A program made the translations under genes and the position numbers. From Glutinoglossum americanum (taxonomy: Eukaryota; Ascomycota; Geoglossomycetes; Geoglossales; Geoglossaceae): a DNA stretch of 51,213 nt. Location of the stretch: contig JAGHQL010000179.1 in NCBI GenBank assembly GCA_020080175.1, positions 4,622 to 55,834 on the forward strand, read 5' to 3'. The notes under the pieces were generated by a model. That model was not told the origin of the DNA. It made no database searches and saw only the letters and a program-made list of their open reading frames with translations. Shown piece after piece: positions 1 through 11,654 of this stretch. Positions within the stretch are counted from its first letter, which is position 1. The number at the start of each line of letters is the position of its first letter.

Positions 1-72
1 CAGTCGTACCCTTCATGATTTCTACATTCATGTGGATGAGCTAAGCCGACATCGTGGAAGGAAATCTCTTCA

Positions 73-3000
73 ATGGATTCGAGACCAAGAAACGGGTTAT
101 TCTCCACTGTAAGTGTACCGTAATGTGCAAGGGATGGAAAGGGCTCATTGTGGGACGTGGTAGCTCAAGCCTGCCTGCGTGGACCTCATCCAGGCTACTG
201 TCAATTTTGGCTCGAAGAGGGCTGACGCCAAAGCTGTCGTACGGTCTCTTGATGTCCTACTGGAAATCCTAAATAGGGACGCTCAGTCTCTCGATAGCAC
301 TCTGGGCGACTATGTCTTTTATCCTCTCTCTCACGTATTTCGTCAGAGCCAACTACTACCTGAGCGCGCGGTGGAATTGGCATTGAATTGCCTAGACATT
401 CTCTTGTCGAACTGCTGGAACCAGAATGTATCCGGCGGGCTAGCTGAGCAACTCACCATACTTTTGACTTTTATTGCTGGTGGAAGACCGGCCCAAGTCG
501 GTAGCATCGGGATATCCGAAGAGCTAAAGGTCGCGGCATTCCGTTGTCTGACGAGTCTCTTTAAATCAATGGTAAATCCGAAAACTAAGGGCTGGCCTAC
601 CGACACAGCTAACCTACCAACTCTTGGTCATGCTGTAACAGTGATATTGGATGCTATTGTGGACGGCGGTTCACTAGAGCTACAACTCGACGCGTTAGCG
701 GCTCTGGAGGCCTTTCGATTGTGTGTTGAGAAGGAAACCCTAGCTGGGGTCCTTCCAGGAGTTGTCTCTTCGCTCACAAAATGTTTGCGGCTGTCAACTT
801 CCACACGGCGATCCTACAAGGTTTTGGAACGAGGCCTTCGAATTCTATCAGCCATATTAAAATCCGTTCTTGCAGATTCTCAAACCGGGCTTGCTTTTCG
901 TGGAGTCCAAGCGACATCCCAGCTGAAGGGTGATGAACCGCAGCTGAATGACTCTTTTCTAAAGGCCAGCGCCCCGCAGATCAAACTTGCCTTAGCCAGC
1001 GTTGTTAAGTTGCGAAGCCATGAGAAGTCGGTTGTTCGACATGCGCTGCTCCACCTATGCCTTGTTGTTCTGGAGGACTGTCGCCAGTCCCTGTCTCCGG
1101 CGGCGGGGGTGATGGTAGAGACTTTAATTGTCTTGTCAGCCGACAACTCTCTTGAGGGCCAGTTAACTCTGAGGCGTCTAGCGTCGGTTGACTACAATAC
1201 TGTGGATCTAATCCAGTCTTCCATGCATAAATGGATGGTGGCGCTACCCAGATTAATGCAATCGAATGACGATGGAGCTAGGAGAAGTGTGATAAAACAG
1301 CTCTCTACATCATTTTGCCTCCTCTCTGAGCTCGGGGTGCAGTCCAAGATACTGGAGAATACTATGGCCGCAGCTCTGCGGGACAGCGTGTCATCCGGGC
1401 TGCAGGCTCGCAGTAAGCAGCTCTTGGTGCAGCAGACAGATGAGCTGTTTGGAACAGCTGTCGATCAGTTGCCATTAATGACTAGTTCTACTGTCTGTAT
1501 GAGCTTTCAGCCCTTACTGTTAAGTCACAAGAGCCAAGAAGGGACGCTACAAGACCTGGAATTGTTTCTCCAGCAGTTGGGTAGATCAGGATCTTCCCTT
1601 ATCATTGTAAGAGAACTGCTGGATCATATACGCAATGCTTCTGGTGACGATTTTCTGGCCTCTTTTTGGTTATCTCTAAAACTTCTTAAAAATGCATCTG
1701 AGGAGAATCTTCTCTTAGAAGACTTGGTGTATGCTGGGTCCTCCGCTGCCAACGTTCGCACCCAGCTTACAGAGGAGCTCTACTCCTTGGCCTTGGGAAT
1801 ATTCTCGGGACCGGCTGACGATAACCAAATGGACTGGAGACTTCACGGCCTGGCACTAGAGGCCCTCGCCTTGGAAGCCCAGCAGCTGGGGAGAGGTTTT
1901 CGCATGGAACTTGTCGACGCTCTTTACCCCTTGGTCAACCTGATTGGTTCATCAAATGAAGGCCTTCGAAGCCATGCTTTTACCGCTCTGAACATCACGG
2001 CCCGGTCTTGTGGATACGTAGGCGTCAGCAATTTGCTTGTCGATAACGTCGATTACCTTGTAAACGCAGTCTCCCTAAAACTTAACACACTTGATGTATC
2101 ACCTCAGGCCCCGAAGGTCTTATTGATGATGGTAAAGCTAACAGGTCCTCCGCTTTTACCATTTCTTGATGACCTCGTTGGTAGCATTTTCGCAGCATTG
2201 GATAACTTCCATGGCTACCCTCGGCTGGTCGCGCTTTTGTTTTCCGTGTTAGAAGGGATTGTTGGCGAGGGTTCGAAAAGCATTGCGGTTGCCCTTAGAT
2301 CTGGGACCGAAGTAACCATTGGGAAATCATCTGCTCAAGCTCCAACTATTTCCCAACTTTGCGCCATGCTCGGGGGTCTGAAGCGGAGAGTCTTTAAGCC
2401 ACCTATCAGCGCCGAGGTCCCAGCGTCCGAGGAGTTTCCGAGGAGGCCATGGAGACATAGCGATGGAGAGGGGACACTAACAGATGCTGAGGCGGGAGGA
2501 CCCCTGGCCCAACCAGAAGACACTGAGGGGGCGCCACCTACAACCAACAAGGTATACCAAATGGTGAAGAAAATTGCTCGTTTTGGACAGCATTACCTCA
2601 CGCATGAGTCGCCAGTGTTCCGCAGGCAGCTACTGAACCTGTTAACCACTGCCTGTGACGCTCTGTGCAGCAATGAGAACGAATTTCTCCCACTGATTAA
2701 CGACATCTGGCCGGTCACGATAAAACGATTATACGATAGCGAACACTTTGTGGTCGTTGCTGCTGCTGAAACCATCTGCCAAATTTGTAGGTGTGCAGGG
2801 GATTTCATGTCCTCTAGAATACACAGTGAATGGCGAGACATCAAATTGCTTTACTGGAATACCCACCATAAGCTCCAGAGAGGAGCGAGACAATCGGGTA
2901 TAGGGACCTTCACTCCTAGCAATCAGGTGCGGAATGCTCTGATTGGGCTCTTGGCTGTAGTTGTGGAGCATGTTCGGATTGATGATGACATGTTTGATGA

Positions 3001-3181
3001 TATATTGGACATGCTATCAGACGTGCTTGAAAGAAGGCGGGATATTCAGGATGTACTTTCTTTGGTCAACGCCGATGCTGTATGGCTGGTTACAAGGACT
3101 TTCTACGGCGGAGCTGCTCGAAACCCGCCTCGGGTGGATGGATTTGCTTTTGAACCTGTGACAGGTTGTGGTAGTTCATAA
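73..3181 (+). CDS. TTI1: TTI1, TEL2-interacting protein 1 (TTT complex)
   Basis: HEAT-repeat scaffold of the TEL2-TTI1-TTI2 complex, which with Hsp90 matures PIK-related kinases (TOR, ATM/ATR, TRRAP). Two exons: 73-108 and 164-3181, with a 55-nt intron (GTAAGT donor at 109, TAG acceptor at 161-163, phase 0). The start is the ATG at 73; an in-frame TGA lies at 37-39. The exon join gives LKPACVDLIQ, matching the family's N-terminal LRPVCVQL-type motif, followed by YVFYPLSHVFR. The protein is about 1017 residues, normal for fungal TTI1. It is almost wholly alpha-helical, with leucine-rich helices throughout. A low-complexity acidic and proline-rich linker lies near residues 760-800, before a conserved C-terminal block (KIARFGQHYL, YWNTHHKLQRGA). 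Family assignment is confident; the first exon rests on splice consensus and homology only. Confidence 0.88.
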
Positions 3182-3448
3182 GACTAAAATCAAAGTTGTT
3201 GTGTCGTTTCATCCTTACAAATTGCAGAGCCCGTCTTGTGAATAGAGTGGTATGTCTTCAAACTTTAACGGCTTTTGAGTGGTGAGCAATGAATGTCAGG
3301 TAGGCAAATGGTGAAACGAAGAGTTATAATCTCTCATATACTGATATGGAATGACAAATTTTAGGGGAAGCAAGACTGGACTAAAGCAAGCGTGAACAAA
3401 TTCGTGGCATCGAAAAAGTGATCCCACCTTCGGCGAGCGACGAAGCCA

Positions 3449-4933
3449 TCATTCTTCATCTTCACTCTCCTCATCGCTCTCAGCATTTTCGAGCCATTCT
3501 AAAAACTTTTCGGCAGCTTTGCGGACCTTCTTGCTTGTGGCAATGTCAACATATTTCTTGCTGGCGCGTGTACCCCACTTCTTCACTACCTCCTCGGAGA
3601 TCAGGTCATGTTGATAGTAGGCCATTAGGATTGCTGGCACTTGCGGAATAAGCTTCGGATTCTCCTTGCCAACGAAACGCTCCGTTCCACCCAAGAAGGC
3701 TTTCTCATGACGGTCTGACGTGATCATCTATTGGGTTTATTAGCGGTGAAACCAAACATAAGAGCTGGGCGGTAGTGCTTACTTTTTTTAGCATACCTGC
3801 CCTCTTGGGAATTTGCTTGATGATATTTTCATCGAAGATCGTCTGCGCTAGCACTGCAAGAGTACGATGCTTAGCATCGATGCCTAATTCTTTCGCCTTC
3901 ACATAGATGTCGACATCATCAACTTCACCAACTCCGCCAGATTTCTCCTTTGCAGAGCTAATAATCCAACTTCCGAGTTGATCGTACACAGAATTTCCGC
4001 CGCCTTCGCCCTCGCCATCATCATCATCATCATCGCCAACAACAAGGGCGCGCTTCAAATCCTCGGGAAGTTGATTGGCACGGGCCTTAACAGCCTCCTC
4101 GGAAACATCGAACGCCCACTCTTCGTCCTTTACCTCAGTAGGTTGCTCAATTTCCTTGGCTTCAGCATTGATGCGACGAGTGAGTTCATCATCGCTCCCA
4201 GCGTCAATGGCAACGTCACCATTTTCGCCTTCGCCATTGTCGGAGTTGCTATCACCTGGGCTACCAGTGCGGCCATTTCCATTTGTCTCGCTGGCCTTGT
4301 CTTGCTCCTTGTCTTTTCGTGATTTTTTGCTAGACTTGTCCTTTTTACCTTTCTTTGGCTGATTCTTCAAGATGAATGAGCTGAGCTTGAGCCTGAGGTC
4401 GACATCGGAGCGTTGACCGCATGCTTTGCAATCTAGAACAATACGGCCATCTTTGATAACCACGTCTGTCTCGGGGTTCTTGCATTTTTTGCAGAGAACA
4501 AACCTCCCGATGAAACCATCGAGGTAGTCTTGGAGCTTTGAAGCCTCATGTGCGCCGTTGATAATCCAGCGATCATCTGAGGGATTAGTGTTGGTCTGGG
4601 CGCCAAGCTCAAAACCAAAGTATTTGATCACATCTGAGGAGATTCCGTTTAGCTCTAGAAATAACCTCGTCGAGTACATGGCAACTTACAGGAAGGCGGG
4701 CGGCTCAGAGACTGAGCGACGCCACTCAAGTTGACTATGACGGTCTTGATGCCGTTGCCTTTCCCTTCGATCTTGGATTGGAGTCGCTCCATCTTGTAAC
4801 GATAGAAAGGATCCGTGACGTCCTATAATATTCATGAATTCGTTTTCTCGAGAGGACCCTTGGGTCTATGGGGAAATGGTCATCAAATATTGCTATAAGA
4901 GTGACATACCCTGCGAATATTGACGGTAGCCAT
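3449..4933 (-). CDS. TIF5: eukaryotic translation initiation factor 5 (eIF5)
   Basis: GTPase-activating protein for eIF2-GTP in start-codon recognition. Four exons on the minus strand: 4933-4910, 4822-4690, 4633-3783 and 3727-3449; introns of 87, 56 and 55 nt. The N-terminus reads MATVNIRR then [11 protein letters not shown]; the Arg of FYRYKM (residue 16) corresponds to the GAP arginine finger. Next come [24 protein letters not shown] and a C4 zinc ribbon (CKKC...CKACG). A lysine-rich and acidic linker follows, with an EEWAFD acidic-aromatic box. The C-terminal W2/HEAT domain ends in [16 protein letters not shown], the acidic AA-box surface that binds eIF2-beta and eIF3. Length is 428 residues, typical. 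The gene is transcribed away from THI6 across about 1 kb. A long antisense open frame inside it is a by-product of the low-complexity linker. Confidence 0.95.
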
Positions 4934-5954
4934 GTCTGCGGTGGACAAATATCGCTATAAATCTACCGGAGAAGAGGTAGTGTGATAGTGGAATACAAAT
5001 AAAATGACGAGACCGCGAGCAAAGCTGAAGACATGCGTTAATTGCACACTACAGTTCGACAGGTGGTTGTACGACAGAGGCGACCGAGGCAAAGCGATAT
5101 CGTCAGAAGACAGAAGAAAGTGCGAGACTAGTATAATAGACAAGTGGTGGGTCGACAAAGACGCAAGCCTGGGAACTAGCCGTTCGTGCTTGCGTATGTA
5201 CTACAAGGTATCCGATGTATGCGAAATGTTTGCAGCTTGAGAGGCGGCTGGTGTCTGAAATCGTTGGCGTAGGGCGTGAAATACATATACTGCAGTATGT
5301 CGTTCGACTGATGAGTAGGTGGCTCTTTTGGAGAGTGAAGACGGTGCGTCTGGCTCCTGACGAGGTGACGAAAGAATCTAGAGTCCGCGTGAGGTTTGGC
5401 GCTGCTTTTGTGATGAGCCTTAGGGAATCTTAGAAGGTCTCTTGGATGGGAGAGGGATATGAGCGGCTGACGGGTTGCGCTGTCGAAAGCTCTTTGGAAT
5501 TCCTTATGTTCCTTGTGAGTGGATGTGCGTGGTGCTGAAGAGGGCAGGAAGCGGACAGGAAGTTTGGCTTTAAGAGTTTTTGCCGCTCGCCGGCACGGGA
5601 CTTCTGTTACAAAATACTAGGCCTAATGCGTACATTTACATATACTCTACACGTGCAACCGAGACAACCAAAACTTGAATATAATAAAACCCAGGAAATT
5701 CAACATCTTCCACTAGATGGCACAATGGAATGATGGAGGACATTTTAATTGGGTCAGACATGGATATTCTTGGTCCTGGTGGCAGGTATGAACCTCTTGT
5801 GTATATGTATCCCTTCAGACGTAGGCAACTGCAACTGGCCGGTTGTCCCCTATAACTACATCCTCTAGACCAACTAAAACTCCTCACAATCCTATAATAT
5901 TTTCACCGTACTACGAATCTAAATACACTCCCTCCTAACCTGGTGACAGGTAAG
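4934..5954. other. intergenic region between divergent TIF5 and THI6
   Basis: About 1.0 kb holding the 5' leaders and promoters of both genes. Open frames at 5004-5240 and 5215-5433 show no recognisable domain and no splice support. I looked for a thiamine-pyrophosphate riboswitch upstream of THI6 (conserved CTGAGA and paired ACC(C)TTT elements) and saw none. No tRNA-like B box was seen. Confidence 0.6.
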
Positions 5955-7996
5955 ATGTCTGTTGACTACTCCCTCTACCTAGTCACGGACTCAGCGGAGA
6001 CCTTGCTTCGAGGCCGCGATCTTGTAGAGGTAGTGAAGGCCGCCGTTAAAGGAGGTAAAAAGGAAACCCTTTTGTTGCTAATTAGCCACGAAACTCACCA
6101 TAATATAGGCGTGACTATCGTCCAGTTCCGTGACAAAACTGGAGAGACTGGAGAGTTGGTACGTGTTGCGAAGGCGCTCCATGCTGTCACAAAGCAGTAT
6201 AATATCCCATTGATCGTCAACGACCGCATCGATGTAGCTCTTGCAGTTGGCGCAGAAGGAGTTCATCTTGGACAAGATGATATTGGTAATGATAGGCCCT
6301 TTCACTCGTCTATAACTAAGCAGACCTAACAAATTGCCCCCAGATCTCCAGATTGCACGTAAATTGCTGGGTGATAATGCTATCATTGGTGTCTCTGTCT
6401 CATCAGTTGATGAAGCTGTGAGGGCGGCAAAGGGGGGCGCTAATTATGTTGGGATTGGCACCTTATTTGCTACTTCTACGTAAGTCCTAGTTGAACTCTA
6501 TACCCCCTCTTTTATACGTATTACAGGCGATTAACGGCGTCGCTGTCAATAATAGGAAGGTGGACACCAAATCAGTCATTGGCACTGCAGGTGTTAAGAA
6601 GGTGCTCGGCGCTCTGTCTGCAATGGATGAGAAAGTATCGGCTGTCGCTATTGGGGGCGTCAACCTCTCTAATGTTCAACGTGTTATCTATCAGTCTAAA
6701 GCATCCTTCAAAGCTTTGGATGGCATTGCAGTTGTCAGCGCCATCATTGCAGCCCCTGACCCTACAAAGGCTGCGAAAGAGCTGAAAGGGCTTACCCGAC
6801 AGCCACCAGCTTTCGCCGTTGCAAATGTTCAGAATGGTAGAAAGGTGAAGGGATACCAAGCCCTTATTCAGAGCGTTCCAGCCGTCGTGAAGATGCTTGG
6901 GCAAGCTAGGCCGCTTTGTCATAATATGACAAATCTCGTAGTGCAGAATTTTGCAGCGAATGTGTCATTGGCTATGTAAGCATTTTTTGCCCTCTTTCCC
7001 TATTGATGGCTATAACTAAGCGCCTCATAGTGGAGCAAGCCCCATTATGTCCAGCAATGGCGGAGAAGCCGCCGATCTTGCTCGGCTCAAAGGTTCTCTA
7101 GTTATTAATATGGGTACAGTAACGCCCGACGGCCTTGAAGCTTACATTGTGGCGCTTCGTGCGTACAATATGCATGGCGGCCCTGTCATCTTAGATCCTG
7201 TTGGCGCTGGGGCAACACGAACTCGCAGAGATGCTGTCAATCGTCTCCTATCCGAGGGCTATTTTGATATGATAAAAGGAAATGAACAGGAGATCAAGTC
7301 CGTGCTTGGCGAAGAAAATCTGCAGCAGAACGGAGTAGATAGTGGCGGTAGTGCTTTGACGGACAATGATAGAGCCAGACTAGCGAAGAAATTGGCTTCA
7401 AGAGAGAGTAGAGATATTTTTTTCCGAATGTGGTTAAAGAGGGGCGCTGACATATTCAAGGGAATGTGGTCTTAATGACTGGTCCTACCGACTTCCTTAG
7501 CGATGGGGAGAGAACCTTTGCTGTCAGTACGTGCCCCCTAAACTCCAATGGTAATGGCTGTGCTAATACTTAGGTCGGTTAGATAACGGCCACGAGTAAG
7601 TTGCCTCTACTTGTCTCATGAGAATTCTTGATGTGATCTTTTGTGAGTTGACGATACGGGTATTGCTAGGTATCTGGGTAAAATCACTGGTGTAAGTTCT
7701 CTCCCCTTCTGGCCATGTATTTTTAGACACTCATTTGGTCGCAGAGTGGGTGCACTCTTGGAACTACCGTCGCCTCCTGTCTTGCAATACAGAGAGAAGA
7801 CAAATTGCTTGCAGCTCTTTCAGGTGTTTTGCTGTTCGAGATAGCTGCAGAACATGCCGGTCTTCGCGAAGACGTCAAGGGCCCAGGCACGTTTGTCCCT
7901 GCCTTCATAGATGAGCTCTACCATATCACCAAGCAGACCGCAGCCGGAAATAACGGATGGCTGGCTGCGTCCAAGATCAACGAGATGGAGGTTTAG
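5955..7996 (+). CDS. THI6: bifunctional thiamine-phosphate synthase / hydroxyethylthiazole kinase
   Basis: The C-terminal kinase phosphorylates hydroxyethylthiazole. The N-terminal TIM barrel joins the product to HMP-pyrophosphate, giving thiamine phosphate. Nine exons: 5955-6054, 6109-6285, 6344-6479, 6556-6975, 7031-7407, 7461-7526, 7583-7595, 7670-7691, 7745-7996; total 520 residues. TMP-synthase signatures: YSLYLVTDS, VTIVQFRDK, IVNDRIDVALAV, GVHLGQDD, GVSVSS, YVGIGTLFATSTK, AIGGV and DGIAVVSAI. ThiM-type kinase signatures: RPLCHNMTN, VVQNFAANVSLA, GASPIMS, ILDPVGAGATR, IKGNEQEI and TGSGCTLGTTVAS. Exon 7 is only 13 nt. Its acceptor could also be used 9 nt upstream (exon from 7574), giving three extra residues; I prefer 7583 because it lies 16 nt after the TAAT branch and fits family spacing. 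In intron 3 the CAG at 6524-6526 lies before the TTAAC branch and is out of phase, so the TAG at 6553-6555 is used. Confidence 0.93.
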
Positions 7997-8252
7997 CTGA
8001 ACCATGTAGTAGCTATATATAGAAAGTGGAGCGGTGCTATGGGTGAGAGTATGAATCGAAGCGACGCAATGGAGGTACGATAGCTTTCGTAATATGTTAC
8101 CTCGGTAAATCGGCTAGCCCCACCAAATGTGGGGACCAATGTGACATACATCAAAAAATTGGAGGTTGAGAATTGCATTGAGAGGAAGAAGAGAGTCGGG
8201 TTAAGGCTAATACTCTAATCCATTCGGGAAATTCGTGCTTGTACGGACCAAA

Positions 8253-9156
8253 ATGGCAAACCGTCGTCTCCGTACGTACAGTGCTACACTTGCGTGCCGT
8301 TGACCACACGCTCACTTCAACATAGTCAAGCCAGCGTTGTTGTAAGCCTTGAATATGTCATGACCTTTCAACCGTGCAAACAAAAATCTTTTCACCACTC
8401 TAATATCCCACGACTGGCAGTATCTGCGATCTCCAAGAGAAATTCAGATCAGCAATATGGCAATTTCCTTCTGTGTATGTCAACGCTGACAACATCAGTT
8501 CGTCCTTGCTTAGAATATTCTGACGGAGGCATAGGATCGCCACGACGGAGAAGATGATTAAAGCTAGTATGTAATTACAGCTTCCCATTGACTTTTCCTG
8601 GAGGTCTTCTGACCAGCTCAAGGTCAAATCCTGAATATTCCCATTTACGCCACCACACAACTTCGCAGTAAGCTAGGCGACACCTGTTCCGAGCTTTCCC
8701 TCGAAGGTGCTGTCGAGTGCGCCGACAAATCTGCGTTTTCCATGTGGGTACCGGAAATTCAGAAACATTTCAAACTAGAGGACGGCCCATACGAGATCGC
8801 GGTTGTCGGCATCGAAAGCCACATCTGCGTCACTCAAACAACGATCGACCTTCTGGCCAATGGACACAAAGTCTATGTTCTGGCAGACGGTGTAAGTAGC
8901 TGTAACCCACAAGAAGTTCCAATTGCTCTTGATAGGCTTCGGAAGGAGGGGGCTGTAGTTACGACGAGTGAGAGCTTCTTGTTTGAGTGTATGGGGGATG
9001 CGGGGATCGGCGAGTAAGTTCCCACCACAGTGGACGCAGTTGAACAAGACATTAAGTCAATCTAGGTTTAGACAGATTTCAGGGCTAGTTAGGGATACGA
9101 AGTTGAGCACAAAAATTGCTCTGGAGACATTGTGTGAGACATTGTGTAAGATCTAG
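8253..9156 (+). CDS. isochorismatase-family cysteine hydrolase (ISOC1/2-like)
   Basis: Predicted 200-residue single-domain hydrolase of the isochorismatase/nicotinamidase fold; the substrate cannot be read from sequence. Six exons: 8253-8271, 8326-8341, 8421-8474, 8535-8566, 8623-9013, 9066-9156. Spliced N-terminus MANRRLLKPALFICDLQEKF gives the first catalytic Asp (residue 15). CADKSAFSMW supplies the catalytic Lys and AVVGIESHICVTQTT the nucleophilic Cys, so the Asp-Lys-Cys triad is complete. The block KVYVLADGVSSCN, the stretch EGAVVTTSES and a C-terminal GLVRDTK are typical of the ISOC subgroup of metazoan and fungal proteins. Four very short exons (16-54 nt) at the 5' end account for the lack of a long open frame there. 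It lies 256 bp downstream of THI6 on the same strand; no functional link is evident. Confidence 0.87.
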
Positions 9157-9595
9157 GCGTATACATCCTTGTGCTGCAGGCTGAATACAAAATGCACCTA
9201 TTATTCCAGCCATGATTAAAGAAACCCTACAAGGGCACCTGGAGTGTTTGCTAGCCAAGTGGAGGGGGAGGGAGCATTGCTCATTTGCTTCTGGCGAATG
9301 AGTAGGCTTCTTATGTTGACCTATTAGTGACTACTAGAAACACCTTTTATTAATAGTACAGCCGGATGTTGCAACAGCAATAGCAGCGCGGAGGTTCTAC
9401 CGCAGACCCACGGCACGAATCACCACGCAATGAAGCAATTACACCCTACTTGCTGCAGCATTGCCTTTATCCTTCGTAAAAATCTACCAGACCAGTCGCA
9501 AATGCCTGAGGAGCTTCCCCTATCTGGAGCAATGAATAAACCGGAGATTGGAGCACCTCCAGCACTAGCCTTCTAAATGTACAGACTATTGGCCC
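9157..9595. other. convergent 3' intergenic region
   Basis: Roughly 440 bp between the stop of the isochorismatase-like gene and the stop of the minus-strand gene at 9596. It should hold both 3' UTRs. No open frame, repeat or RNA gene stands out. Confidence 0.5.
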
Positions 9596-11654
9596 CTACT
9601 CCGTAGTTGTTGCAGGCTGCTTCTGCTGGCTCGGTTTCAACCAAGCAAATGCCGAAGCGCCACCAACGGGGTTCGCTGACCTAGGCTTTGCTGGAGTACG
9701 GAATTCCTTCGTTTCCGGAGTGACGATTCCATTTCCAACTGTGGAATGTCTAGATTTCTGGGAATGTGATTCATGTGATGTTTTTGTAGAAGATTGGTTT
9801 CTTGATCCATCGTGGGGAGTAGAAGAGAAACTGTCAACATGAGAGCTTGTCTGCGATACCGACAAGGACCTTGATGAACTAGACGTTAATGGTTTGGATG
9901 GACGTAGAACTTTCATGCTGCGTCCACGCCCTGGGCGTTGGTATCCGCTCCCTGTGCTGCTAGCATCACCGGGAACGTTAATTCGGCCTTCTCTCCTCAA
10001 ATCTTGTCCAATATCGCGCCTCCACGAAGCCCAGACCCCGCCAGAGAGCTCGCGAGCAGGGCCACTCTGGAGGCCGTTCTCTCCGTCCGCTTTAGTTTCT
10101 CTCTCTCGTTGGCTCCAATCGTTATGACCATCCTCCGATGTCCGGCGTTCGGCATCCTCGTCCCTGGCCATATCGGTGGGGTCAGACGGACGAGTACTGC
10201 CAGGAGGGGCCGAGCTGATAACAGCTTCATCGCCGTGATTCGAGCCATCTAGCCCGGGCTTTTGTGCGTCCCCGGTTGTAGATATTTCGTGCGATCCTAT
10301 TGCCACTGGAGAAGAGATGGGCGAAGGTGATTGAGCACCATGATCATGTAACCTTATGTGCTCGTCGACGCTGATGCCAGAGTCATTGCCATTTGCCGAT
10401 CCGCCTCTAATGTGACGATCAACACCTATCGGGGTTGGCTTCTGCGTCTTTCTGCTTAGGTTTGGAGCTGGCTCTATCATTATAGGGCATATATGCTCAA
10501 TGGCGGTATTTGTTGTGCAGAGACCTGTGAAAAGGCATTCGTCTTCCGGTCTCACGAGAGGGACTGACAATTTGTTATGATCGTCACCAAAAAGGGTGAG
10601 GGTATTCTGCGATAGCAACACATCGGCACTATGCACTCTGAGAGTGTCGCTACCAAGGAATACCTGGATGTCTTTTGTTCCTGAAGTGTTCTGTCGGTGG
10701 TTGGTAACCGTAAAATCTACGGTCAGAGCCGGAAGCTGTGAAGACGGGCTGCTAGACCGTGGTGAAGGCTGCTGGACAACTGCTTCCGGGAGATAAACTG
10801 GTAGCTTTATTTTGTACTCGCCGGTCTTAACCTTCCGCATTTGGTCTTTCAGTCCCAAATGATTGACGAGGTGGAAATCCAACAACGACTTGCATGACCC
10901 CGTACATACGACTGCATAAAGGAGTGTTTCATGAGAGAAATTTGTATTCAACCAGCATCTTATAATCGATGGTACGGGCCCTAATATGAAGAGGCCAGGC
11001 GGAGGCCTCGAGGTTTCTAACGGCGGGTCCTGGTCAAGTAGAAAATTTGTGTCAAGGCCAAGACTATTGGGTCGCGCCGAATGTATCGAATGAACAGAGT
11101 GTCCGGCCGAGCTTTGCCGCCCGTCAGACTTGTATGACGACGATCGCTCGGTCATTGGATGGCCACCAAGACCGCTGCCTGTCCTTGTGGGATAGAAATC
11201 GCCTGACGAACGAGAGCCCTGCATCCAGTGTGCTTGGATGGCACTCTCATCGAACCGAACGCTATTAGCGCGCGATGCTCCCCGTCTCGGTAGGTCATCC
11301 TGATCAAGCTGGAGACTGCCCAAGAGGCTATGCTGGCGCTCTTGGTCAAAGCTAGTGAGTGTTTCCGGCTGTGGGTTGTGTATTGGTTCTAAATAAACGT
11401 AAGCGTACCATCATAAAGTAATATTCGTAGCGCTGCGTGCCTTGTTGCGGAGTGCTACTTCCCAAGAGAGTAGGAAAGGGGGATGAAGTACCCCAGACGG
11501 ATTTCAATCTGGCATCGTCGTCTTGACGCCTCTCGAGTCGCAAAAGGCGCTCGGCGTGCTCCGCCAGTACCGACTGAATATTTTTCATCTCTACATGCAG
11601 ACGCCAGATATTCTCACGAGGCGATACAGTTGATAGAGCAGACTGGGACTCCAT
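9596..11654 (-). CDS. conserved Pezizomycotina protein of unknown function
   Basis: Predicted 672 residues in two exons, 11654-11409 and 11368-9596, with a 40-nt intron (GTACGC donor, CACAG acceptor, phase 0). The first exon begins MESQSALSTVSPRENIWRLH and forms an amphipathic helix (VLAEHAERLLRLERRQDDD), probably a short coiled coil, then SVWGTSSPFP. The second exon has SRANSVRFDESAI, GSRSSGDFYP and a globular core around GLFILGPVPSIIRCWLNTNF, LLYAVVCTGS, KIKLPVYLPEA, VFLGSDTLRVHSADVLLSQN and LFGDDHNKLSVPLVRPEDE. The last roughly 280 residues are serine-rich and disordered. I recognise this as a gene conserved among filamentous ascomycetes, but I cannot give it a function; I see no catalytic signature. 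The intron position is less certain than the frames. The start ATG at 11654 is preceded by a non-ATG open frame in the leader that I do not call. Confidence 0.75.

Noticed and set aside
3978-4362. Overlapping plus-strand open frames of 114 and 95 codons opposite TIF5.
   Set aside because: They lie antisense to the Asp/Lys-rich linker of eIF5, and their content simply mirrors that low-complexity coding.
5004-5433. Two plus-strand open frames in the TIF5-THI6 interval.
   Set aside because: No recognisable domain, no supporting splice structure, and they sit where promoters and leaders must lie.
5434-5954. Possible thiamine-pyrophosphate riboswitch upstream of THI6.
   Set aside because: The conserved TPP aptamer elements could not be found; fungal riboswitches are known mainly in other thiamine genes.
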